In this document: positions 25,696 to 34,803 of the stretch, piece after piece
Numbering within the stretch: the first letter of the stretch is position 1
How the letters are laid out: each line of letters begins with the position of its first letter
DNA from: Streptomyces flavofungini
GTDB taxonomy: Bacteria > Actinomycetota > Actinomycetes > Streptomycetales > Streptomycetaceae
Direction of reading: 5' to 3'
Assembly (NCBI RefSeq): GCF_030388665.1
Contig: NZ_CP128846.1
Span: forward strand, 3,264,001-3,328,000
DNA: 64,000 bases
The notes under the pieces: generated by a model
Told to the model about the DNA's origin: nothing
What the model saw: the letters and a program-made list of their open reading frames with translations, nothing else
Databases searched by the model: none
Program-made: the position numbers and the translations under genes

Positions 25696-26084
25696 TCATT
25701 CTGGACACCAGCGCCACTCTCGCCCTGGCACGGGGCCACGGCAAACTCTCGCGGGTGGCGGACAACGCGGCCGCATCGCCCTTCAGGCACCTCCTGGTCC
25801 CCGCGCTCTGCCTGCTGCAGGCAGAGATCGAGGACGCCGGGTCGGCAATGAGCGTGCTCGCCCTCCCCGGGGTCGAAGTGGAGCCGCTCGACACGGTCTC
25901 GTCGGTCACCGTCGCGACGATGGTCCGTGACGGTATGGGAGGCCCCGACACCTGCCATGCCTTGTACTTGTCCCTGCCCAGCCCCCAGCGCCCGGAGACG
26001 GACATCATCCTCACCGGCCGCGAGGACACCTACCCTCCGGGCGCCGTCACGGTGGACATCGACGACAAGCGGCTCGACGACTGA
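25692..26084 (+). CDS. PIN-domain-like toxin
   Basis: 130 residues from a GTG at 25692. It begins MIILDTSATLALARGHGKL, the first acidic motif of PIN ribonucleases, with further acidic positions in LLQAEIEDAGSAM, GGPDTCHALYLSL and ILTGREDTYPPGAV. PIN toxins cleave tRNA or rRNA when the antitoxin is lost. The gene overlaps its antitoxin gene. The sequence is divergent from common VapC, so the call is by pattern and context. Confidence 0.65.
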   Translation: MIILDTSATLALARGHGKLSRVADNAAASPFRHLLVPALCLLQAEIEDAGSAMSVLALPGVEVEPLDTVSSVTVATMVRDGMGGPDTCHALYLSLPSPQRPETDIILTGREDTYPPGAVTVDIDDKRLDD

Positions 26085-26117
26085 GCGGACAGGGGCAGGT
26101 GCAGGCCCGGACTCCGG

Positions 26118-26246
26118 CTAACCGTCCTCCGGGTCGGCCACCACCTCCACCACCGAGACCCACTTGCCGTTCCGCTCGGTCGTCACGCGCAGGCGTGAGC
26201 CGTCGCCGTCGGCGGTGCCCGACCAGTGGGGCGCTGATCGCCCCAC
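26118..26246 (-). CDS. Small orphan ORF, possibly truncated
   Basis: 42 residues from a GTG at 26246, with no clear ribosome site. It contains SAPHWSGTADGDGSRLRVTT followed by ERNGKWVSVVEVVADPEDG. The composition is that of a real folded protein (alternating hydrophobic beta-strand pattern) rather than a shadow frame, and a stop lies just upstream. It may be an intact mini-protein or the C-terminal relic of a larger gene in the accessory insert. Family not recognised. Confidence 0.35.
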   Translation of the reverse strand: MGRSAPHWSGTADGDGSRLRVTTERNGKWVSVVEVVADPEDG

Positions 26247-26291
26247 GACTACGCCTGCTGACAGCGGTTAGCCGTGCTTGACCCACGCACA

Positions 26292-26338
26292 CATGAGTTC
26301 GCCCCGCCGGACAGCAAGTCCTGCGGGGCGAACTCATG
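26292..26338. terminator. Bidirectional terminator after Opp operon 2
   Basis: A perfect 16-bp stem (CATGAGTTCGCCCCGC and complement) with a 15-base loop, 12 bases after the stop of the last Opp gene on the reverse strand. Confidence 0.8.
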
Positions 26339-26349
26339 GCAACAAGACG

Positions 26350-27516
26350 CTATGCCGCGTGCACGACGTCCTTCTCCTCCGCGAAGTGGCACGCCGACTC
26401 GTGGGCGGCAGGAGTGTCCTGGCCGACGAAGCGCTCCGGGATCGCGAGCAGCGGGATCTCCTCCGCGCACTTGTCCTGCGCCTTCCAGCAGCGGGTGCGG
26501 AAGCGACAGCCGGACGGCGGGTTCGCCGGGGACGGGACGTCTCCGGTGAGGATGATGCGCTCGCGGCCCTCGCGGGCCTCCGGGTCGGGGACCGGGACGG
26601 CCGAGAGGAGCGCCTGCGTGTACGGGTGCGTCGGGTGGTCGTAGATCTGCTCGTCGGAGCCGATCTCCGCCATCTTGCCGAGGTACATCACGCCCACGCG
26701 GTCCGAGATGTGCCGGACAATCGACAGGTCGTGCGCGATGAAGAGGTAGGACAGGTTGAACTCGTCCTGGAGCTTCTCCATCAGGTTGATGACCTGGGCC
26801 TGGACGGACACGTCCAGGGCCGAGACCGGCTCGTCGCAGATGATGATCTCGGGGTTGAGCGCCAGGCCGCGCGCGATGCCGATGCGCTGGCGCTGACCGC
26901 CCGAGAACTGGTGCGGGTAGCGGTTGATGTACTCGGGGTTGAGGCCGACGACGTCGAGGAGCTCCTGGACCTTGCGGCGGCGGTCGCCCTTCGGCGCCAC
27001 CTCCGGGTGGATCTCGAACGGCTCCCCGATGATGTCGCCCACTGTCATACGGGGGTTGAGCGAGGTGTACGGGTCCTGGAACACCATCTGGATGTTCCGG
27101 CGGACCGCCTTCAGCGCGCGCCCGGACAGCTTGGTGATGTCCTGGCCCTTGTAGAAGACCTCCCCGGCCGTGGCCTGCTCCAGGGTCATGAGCAGCTTGG
27201 CCACCGTCGACTTGCCGCAGCCCGACTCGCCCACGATGCCCAGCGTCTCGCCCTGGTAGAGGTCGAAGGAGATCCCGTCGACCGCCTTCACCGCACCGAC
27301 CTGGCGCTTGACGATGACTCCCTGGGTGAGCGGGAAGTGCTTCACCAGGTTGCGCACCTGGAGGATCGGTTCGCCGCGCTCGACGGGGGCCTCGATGGCG
27401 GCCACCGCCTCCTCGGGCGTCTCCGCGTCGACCGCTTCCACCTCGGAGACGTTCGGCGTGGCGTCCGTCGGCTCGTCCGCCGGGGCGGATTTGGAGAGCT
27501 TGTTGGGCTCAGCCAT
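26350..27516 (-). CDS. Oligopeptide ABC transporter ATPase (OppF type), operon 2
   Basis: 388 residues from an ATG at 27516 that overlaps the preceding gene by 8 bases. An acidic N-terminal extension of about 45 residues (DAETPEEAVAAIEAPVERGE) precedes the ATPase domain. Walker A is GESGCGKST, the signature [17 protein letters not shown], Walker [13 protein letters not shown]. The tail Cys pattern is [14 protein letters not shown]. Over the domain it is very close to the gene at 18755, so the operons are paralogues. It is the last gene of operon 2. Confidence 0.92.
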   Translation of the reverse strand: MAEPNKLSKSAPADEPTDATPNVSEVEAVDAETPEEAVAAIEAPVERGEPILQVRNLVKHFPLTQGVIVKRQVGAVKAVDGISFDLYQGETLGIVGESGCGKSTVAKLLMTLEQATAGEVFYKGQDITKLSGRALKAVRRNIQMVFQDPYTSLNPRMTVGDIIGEPFEIHPEVAPKGDRRRKVQELLDVVGLNPEYINRYPHQFSGGQRQRIGIARGLALNPEIIICDEPVSALDVSVQAQVINLMEKLQDEFNLSYLFIAHDLSIVRHISDRVGVMYLGKMAEIGSDEQIYDHPTHPYTQALLSAVPVPDPEAREGRERIILTGDVPSPANPPSGCRFRTRCWKAQDKCAEEIPLLAIPERFVGQDTPAAHESACHFAEEKDVVHAA

Positions 27517-28567
27517 GGATCGTCTCCTTCCAGAAGTGGCACGCGCTGCCGCGGCCCACGAGCTCCGCGCCGTCCCGCTCCGTGACGGGGACGAGCGGCG
27601 GGACCTCGGTACGGCAGATGTCCTGCGCCTTCGGGCAGCGCGGGTTGAACGCGCAACCGCTCGGGATCTTGAGCAGGTTGGGCGGCAGACCCTTGATCGC
27701 GTAGAGCTCCGAGCCCTTCTGGTCCAGGCGCGGGATCGAGTCGAGCAGACCCCGCGTGTAGGGGTGCGCCGGGCGCTTGTACAGCTCGTGCACCGGGGCC
27801 GTCTCCACGATCCGGCCCGCGTACATGACGGCGATCTTGTCCGCCACGTCCGCGACCACGCCGAGGTCATGGGTGATGAGGATCAGACCCATGTTGTACT
27901 CGCGCTGGAGCTCGGCGAGCAGGTCCATGACCTGTGCCTGGACCGTCACGTCGAGGGCCGTGGTCGGCTCGTCGGCGATGATCAGGTCCGGCTCCAGGGC
28001 GAGCGCCATCGCGATCATGATGCGCTGGCGCATACCGCCGGAGAACTGGTGCGGGTAGTCGCTCACGCGCTGCTTGGCGGCCGGGATCTTCACCCGGTCC
28101 ATGAGCTCGACGGCCTTGGCCTTGGCTTCCTTGCGGCTCAGGCCCTCGTGCACCCGGAACATCTCGCCGAGCTGGTAGCCGACGGAGAGCACCGGGTTCA
28201 GGGACGACAGCGCGTCCTGGAAGATCATCGCGATCTTGCGTCCGCGGATCTTCCTGCGCTCCTCGTTGGACAACTTGAGCATGTCCTGGCCCCGGAAGAC
28301 GATCTCGCCCTGCGGGATCTTTCCGGGCGGCATGTCGAGGATGCCCATGATGGCCTGCGCGGTCACGGACTTGCCCGAGCCGGACTCGCCGAGCACGGCG
28401 AGCGTCTCGCCCGCGTCCACGCTGTAGTTGACGCCGTTGACGGCCTTGACCACTCCGTCGCGGGTGTGGAACTCGACGTGCAGGTCCTTCACGTCGAGCA
28501 GCCGGCCGCTCTTTTCCCCGCCCGAGCGGGGGGCGGGGACGTCCGCGGGTTTGTCGATGATGGTCAC
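27509..28567 (-). CDS. Oligopeptide ABC transporter ATPase (OppD type), operon 2
   Basis: 352 residues. Walker A is GESGSGKSV, the signature [17 protein letters not shown], Walker [13 protein letters not shown], switch His in [11 protein letters not shown], and the tail [14 protein letters not shown]. It starts 11 bases after the OppC-type permease gene. It is highly similar to the gene at 19815. Confidence 0.92.
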   Translation of the reverse strand: MTIIDKPADVPAPRSGGEKSGRLLDVKDLHVEFHTRDGVVKAVNGVNYSVDAGETLAVLGESGSGKSVTAQAIMGILDMPPGKIPQGEIVFRGQDMLKLSNEERRKIRGRKIAMIFQDALSSLNPVLSVGYQLGEMFRVHEGLSRKEAKAKAVELMDRVKIPAAKQRVSDYPHQFSGGMRQRIMIAMALALEPDLIIADEPTTALDVTVQAQVMDLLAELQREYNMGLILITHDLGVVADVADKIAVMYAGRIVETAPVHELYKRPAHPYTRGLLDSIPRLDQKGSELYAIKGLPPNLLKIPSGCAFNPRCPKAQDICRTEVPPLVPVTERDGAELVGRGSACHFWKETIHG

Positions 28568-28578
28568 GTACGCCTCCC

Positions 28579-29535
28579 TCAGCGCAGCTTCGGGTCGAGG
28601 GCTTCGCGGACCGCGTCGCCGAGCATGATGAACGCCAGCACGGTGATGCTGAGCATTCCGGCGGGGAAGATCAGCGTGTGCGGGTTGTTCCGGATGTCCT
28701 GCGTCGCGGTGGAGATGTCGTCACCCCAGGACACGGCGTCACTGCCGAAGCCGAGGCCCAGGTACGACAGCGTCGACTCCGCGACGATGTACGTGCCGAG
28801 GGCGATGGTCGCGACGACGATGACTGGGGCGACGGCGTTCGGCAGCACGTGCCGGAACAGGATCCGCTTGGTGCCCGCGCCGAGGGCCTTGGCCGCCATC
28901 ACGTAGTCCGCGTGCTTGGTCGTGATGACCGCGCCGCGCATGACGCGCGCGATCTGCGTCCAGCCGAGGAACGCGAGCGCACCGGTGATCACCCACACGT
29001 CGCGGTCGGTGAAGGCGTTCAGGATGACCATCGCGCCGAGCAGGAACGGAATGCCGAAGAACACGTCGGTGATCCGGGACAGCAGGCTGTCCCAGAAGCC
29101 GCCGAAGTAGCCCGCCAGCATGCCGACCAGACCGCCGAATACGGTGACGAGCAGGGTCACGCCGAGGCCAACCATCACGGAGTTGCGGGCGCCGAAGACG
29201 ACGCGGGCGTAGATGCTGCGCCCCTGCCGGTCGTACCCGAACCAGTCCTCCTGGAAGAAGTGGGTCAGGTTCGGCGAACCGAGGAAGTGATTCGTCAGGT
29301 CACCGGTGCCCGGATCGGCGCTCGTGAACAGGCCGGGGAAAGCCGAGACGAGGAGCACGAGGAGGATCAGCAGGCCGGACACGACGAACAGCGGCCTGCG
29401 GCGCAGGTCCCGCCAGGCGTCGCCCCAGAGACTGCGGGCTCCGCCCACCTCTCCGGCTTCGGCGGCCTTGCCGCTCGGCGGCGCGAGCGCCACCTCTGGC
29501 TCGTCCGCGGCCGGGGTCTTCATCAGGTCAGGCAT
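28579..29535 (-). CDS. Oligopeptide ABC transporter permease (OppC type), operon 2
   Basis: 318 residues. The N-terminal cytoplasmic region ends in LWGDAWRDLRRRPLF and six membrane helices follow, with the EAA loop ALGAGTKRILFRHVLPNAVAPV. The external loop after helix 1 (NHFLGSPNLTHFFQEDWFGY) differs fully from that of operon 1, which suggests a different partner binding protein. It overlaps the OppB-type gene by 8 bases. Confidence 0.9.
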   Translation of the reverse strand: MPDLMKTPAADEPEVALAPPSGKAAEAGEVGGARSLWGDAWRDLRRRPLFVVSGLLILLVLLVSAFPGLFTSADPGTGDLTNHFLGSPNLTHFFQEDWFGYDRQGRSIYARVVFGARNSVMVGLGVTLLVTVFGGLVGMLAGYFGGFWDSLLSRITDVFFGIPFLLGAMVILNAFTDRDVWVITGALAFLGWTQIARVMRGAVITTKHADYVMAAKALGAGTKRILFRHVLPNAVAPVIVVATIALGTYIVAESTLSYLGLGFGSDAVSWGDDISTATQDIRNNPHTLIFPAGMLSITVLAFIMLGDAVREALDPKLR

Positions 29536-30457
29536 AACGGATCCTCGGGTCCAGGACCGCGTAGAGCAGGTCGACGAGCAGGCTGGCGAGGAGGTACACG
29601 AGGACGAGGACAGTCACGATGCCCACGATGATCGCGCCCTCACGCCGGGCGATCCCCGTGTACAGCAGGTTACCCACGCCCGTCACGTTGAAGATGCCCT
29701 CGGTGATCACCGCGCCGCCCATCAGGGCGCCGATGTCCGTGCCGAGGTAAGTGACCACGGGGATCAGGGAGTTGCGCAGCAGGTGCCGGGAGATGATGCG
29801 GCGTCTCGGCAGGCCCTTGGCGACGGCGGTGCGCATGTAGTCCGCCGAACGGTTCTCCTTGATGGAGGTACGGGTCAGCCGGGCCACGTAGGCGAGGCCG
29901 ACGAGGCCGAGCACGAGCGCCGGCAGCATCAGCTGCTGGAAGTTCTCCGAGTCCTGCACGGTCGGTTTCACCCAGCCGAGTTCGTTGCCGAAGATCAGCT
30001 GGAAGCCGAGACCGAACACGAAGATCGGGACGGAGATCACCAGGAGCGTGAAGAACGTCACGGTGGTGTCGATGATCCGGCCGCGCCGCACACCGGCGAT
30101 CACACCGAGGGTGATGCCGACGACGAGCTCGAACGTCCAGGCCATCGCGGCGAGCCGTATGGAGACCGGGAACGCCTGCGTGATCTCGTCGAGGATGGGC
30201 CGGTTACCGGCGATGGTGTTGCCGAAGTCGCCCTGGAACAGGCCCTTCATGTAGTGCAGATACTGCTCCCAGAGGGGCAGGTCCAGACCCCGGTCGTGCT
30301 TGATCTGCGCGACCTGCGCGGGGTCCGGCGGCTTGTCTCCCCACAGCGCCTTGACCGGGTCACCCGGGAGGGCGTTCACCATCAGGAAGATCAGCAGGGT
30401 GGTCCCGATGAAGACCGGGATCATCTGGAGCAGTCGCCTCGCGACGTAGCGCCCCAT
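29528..30457 (-). CDS. Oligopeptide ABC transporter permease (OppB type), operon 2
   Basis: 309 residues from the ATG at 30457, chosen because GGAGG lies seven bases before it; an in-frame ATG at 30475 would put that site inside the gene. It starts MGRYVARRLLQMIPVFIGTT. The EAA loop is VAKGLPRRRIISRHLLRNSL. The external loop after helix 1 lacks the two cysteines seen in the operon 1 paralogue. Confidence 0.9.
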   Translation of the reverse strand: MGRYVARRLLQMIPVFIGTTLLIFLMVNALPGDPVKALWGDKPPDPAQVAQIKHDRGLDLPLWEQYLHYMKGLFQGDFGNTIAGNRPILDEITQAFPVSIRLAAMAWTFELVVGITLGVIAGVRRGRIIDTTVTFFTLLVISVPIFVFGLGFQLIFGNELGWVKPTVQDSENFQQLMLPALVLGLVGLAYVARLTRTSIKENRSADYMRTAVAKGLPRRRIISRHLLRNSLIPVVTYLGTDIGALMGGAVITEGIFNVTGVGNLLYTGIARREGAIIVGIVTVLVLVYLLASLLVDLLYAVLDPRIRYA

Positions 30458-30489
30458 AGTGGTGCCTCCGTCCATTGCGGAGCCGCCCG

Positions 30490-30522
30490 GAAGCGACGCC
30501 CGGGATCTCCGGGCGTCGCTTC
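30490..30522 (-). terminator. Intra-operon hairpin between binding protein and permease genes
   Basis: A perfect 14-bp stem (GAAGCGACGCCCGG and complement) with a 5-base loop, placed exactly as the hairpin at 22790 in operon 1 but unrelated in sequence. Confidence 0.65.
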
Positions 30523-30545
30523 ACGGTGCGGAACTCCGGCGACTG

Positions 30546-32168
30546 CTACTTCTCGAAGACCTCGACGTCGGACAGAATCGGGTCGCCTGCCTGGTCGAAC
30601 TCGATCTTCTTGACGTTGTTCGAGTAGGCGGAGAGCGTCTTGTTGTACCAGAGCGGGATGCCCGGGAAGCTGTTGACCAGCTCCTTCTCGGCCTTCTGGT
30701 ACAGCTCGGCGGACTCGTCGATCGTCTTGGCCTTGTCGGCCTCAGCGGTCAGCTTGTCGAACTTCGGGTCCGAGAAGCCTCCCTTGTTGCCGTCGACGCC
30801 GGTGCCGTAGAGGTCGGCGAGGAAGTTGCCGTTGAACGGGTAGTCGAGCACCCAGCCGGAGCGGTACATCGACTTGACCTTCTTCTGGTCACGGATCTCC
30901 GTGTCGGCCGCGAAGTCCGTCACCGCGTCGCCGGTGCACTTGACACCGGTGGCCTTGGTGATGGAGTTGCAGACCGCGACGACCCAGTCCTTGTGCGGCT
31001 GGTCGGCGTTGTACTGGATCTGGATCTTGTTGCCCGGGACACCGCCGCCGGCCTCGATGGACGCCTTGGCGGCCTTCGGGTCGAACTTGCAGAACTTGCC
31101 GCAGGCGTCGTCCTGGTAGCCCTTGACGCCCTTGGCGACCCAGCCGGTCGCGGACTCACGGGTGCCGTAGAACACCGTCTTGGCGATGGTGTCGCGGTCG
31201 ATCGCCATCGACAGGCCCTGGAGGACCTTGATGTCGGTCTTCTTCCACTGCGGCTGGTAGAAGGCGAAGTTGACCGTGTTGAGCGCCGAGTAGTCGGAGA
31301 CGATGGCGCGGTCACCGAAGTCGTTCTTGAAGTTGGCGAGCTCGCTGTTCGGCACGATCGGCATCGTGTCGACGTTGTCCGACTTCAGGTCGGCGTAGGC
31401 CGCCGTGTCCTTGGTGTAGGCCTTGAAGTCGATGCCGCCGTTCTTCGGCTTGTCCTCGCCCTTGTAGCCGGGCCAGGTGCGCACCGAGATCAGCTTCTTG
31501 CGGTCCCACTTGGCGAACTTGTAGGGACCGTTGCCGACGGGGGCCTCGCCGTACTTCTTCGGGTCCTTCAGGGCGGCCGCGGGCAGCGGGAAGAAGGGCT
31601 TGTAGACCAGCTTGTACTGGTAGTACGGGATGCCGTTCTTCAGCGTGATGGTGAAGGTGTTCTCATCGACGACCTTCAGGCCGGACATGGCCTTCTTCTT
31701 GGCCTTGCCCTTGGCCGGGTGGACGTCGTCGTAGCCGACGATGTCGCGGTACCAGGCGCTGTTCTGCTGGCCGTTGGCCGGGTCCGCGGCCCAGTTCCAG
31801 GCGTCCACGTACGACTTCGCCGTGACCGGCGTGTTGTCGTGGAACTTCCAGCCCTTCTTGAGCTTGACGGTCCACACCTTGTTCGCCTTGTCGGGCGTGA
31901 CCGACTCGGCGTTCTCGTAGGTGATGTTGCCCTGCTTGTCGTAGTGGACAAGCCCCGTGAAGAGCGCGTCGATGACGACGCTGCCGTACGCCTCCATGGT
32001 GTTGGAGGGCTGCAGCAGGTTCTGCGGCTCACCGTTGGCGTAGCTGACGATCCCCTTCGGGTCGACCTTGCCGCTGCCCTTGTCGTCGTCGCCGCCACCA
32101 CAGGCAGTAGCGGTAAGCGCCACAACACCGGCTATGGCGACCCACTTGGCGCTCTTGGCACCACGCAT
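30546..32168 (-). CDS. Peptide-binding lipoprotein (family 5 solute-binding protein), operon 2
   Basis: 540 residues from the ATG at 32168, preceded by AGGAGG with a 6-base spacer; an ATG at 32183 is in frame but upstream of that site. The lipobox is LTATAC (Cys near residue 23). Family 5 motifs include LKKGWKFHDNTPVTAKSYVD and LQGLSMAIDRDTI. Cysteine pairs near CGKFC are shared with the operon 1 protein (CGDLC). This operon lies next to typA, the position I recall for bldK in S. coelicolor, so it may feed a developmental peptide signal; the gene order differs from my memory of bldKABCDE, so no symbol is given. Confidence 0.9.
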   Translation of the reverse strand: MRGAKSAKWVAIAGVVALTATACGGGDDDKGSGKVDPKGIVSYANGEPQNLLQPSNTMEAYGSVVIDALFTGLVHYDKQGNITYENAESVTPDKANKVWTVKLKKGWKFHDNTPVTAKSYVDAWNWAADPANGQQNSAWYRDIVGYDDVHPAKGKAKKKAMSGLKVVDENTFTITLKNGIPYYQYKLVYKPFFPLPAAALKDPKKYGEAPVGNGPYKFAKWDRKKLISVRTWPGYKGEDKPKNGGIDFKAYTKDTAAYADLKSDNVDTMPIVPNSELANFKNDFGDRAIVSDYSALNTVNFAFYQPQWKKTDIKVLQGLSMAIDRDTIAKTVFYGTRESATGWVAKGVKGYQDDACGKFCKFDPKAAKASIEAGGGVPGNKIQIQYNADQPHKDWVVAVCNSITKATGVKCTGDAVTDFAADTEIRDQKKVKSMYRSGWVLDYPFNGNFLADLYGTGVDGNKGGFSDPKFDKLTAEADKAKTIDESAELYQKAEKELVNSFPGIPLWYNKTLSAYSNNVKKIEFDQAGDPILSDVEVFEK

Positions 32169-32578
32169 GGGGTTCCTCCTCATGAGTCCACTTGTTCACT
32201 ACGAGAGGGGGTACGCAGAGCAGCGCCGCCACCCCTGACGGCGAAGATCGAGTACCCCAGTGTGCTCGTGAGTCGGCGCTCCCCACAGCGCGTGACCCAT
32301 TGACCCGAGCTATACGCGGTCAACTATTAGCCATGAGGTACGGCCCGACCACACCCTTTTGGTCTCGGTTCAATCACACCTGACACGTACAACTTCCAAA
32401 ATCCGGACAAACCGATCCCAGATAGATGGTTGCGAAACGGACGTGTTACACATCTAACGGTCAAGTGGGTCCGCATACCGGACAGATCGCGGGTGAAAAC
32501 CGGTTGCCAGGCGACCGTCGACGGCCCCCCGGGGTCGACGCGCGTCACCTCGCAACCGTATCGCCCGCCGCGACGCGA
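32169..32578. other. Promoter region of Opp operon 2, relatively AT-rich
   Basis: This gap holds no gene. It is clearly less GC-rich than its surroundings between about 32300 and 32500. A TTGACC hexamer on the reverse strand (32319-32324) is a possible -35 element, but no good -10 element follows at the right distance. Confidence 0.4.
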
Positions 32579-32623
32579 GAGGCCGGTTTCCCCGCACACG
32601 TCGTGTGCGGGGAAACCGGCCTC
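32579..32623 (-). terminator. Terminator of typA, distal hairpin
   Basis: A perfect inverted repeat of 22 bases per arm (from GAGGCCGGTTTCCCCGCAC inward) around a single central base; the real loop is probably 5-7 bases. It is one of the longest perfect stems in the window and lies 51 bases after the typA stop. Confidence 0.85.
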
Positions 32624-32638
32624 AGCGACCGAGGGGGC

Positions 32639-32664
32639 GCGGGGCTCGGCAGGCCGAGCCCCGC
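32639..32664 (-). terminator. Terminator of typA, proximal hairpin
   Basis: A 12-base perfect inverted repeat (GCGGGGCTCGGC) with a 2-base centre, 10 bases after the typA stop and followed by the longer hairpin at 32579. Confidence 0.65.
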
Positions 32665-32673
32665 CCGCGTGGC

Positions 32674-34581
<1,908 letters not shown>

Positions 34582-34803
34582 GCGAGGTGCGCTTCTCCCG
34601 GGAGGCTTGGACGGCGGCGCGTACGTCCATTTCGTACGCGTGCCCTGCCGGGCAGACGTGCCACGGCCTTACCCCATCCTACGGTGCCTCGCCGGGGGCG
34701 GCTTGTCGGGCTCCTCGGCGGCACCGGAACGAAGGGTTCCGCCAGGCCGGGGGCGCCGTGGTCGCGGCCTCCGGCCCGGCTCGTCCCCGGGTGCCGGGCG
34801 GGC

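Noticed and set aside
30458..30475. Longer start of the OppB-type permease at 30475
   Set aside because: It would place the GGAGG ribosome site inside the gene and add residues absent from the paralogue at 21844.
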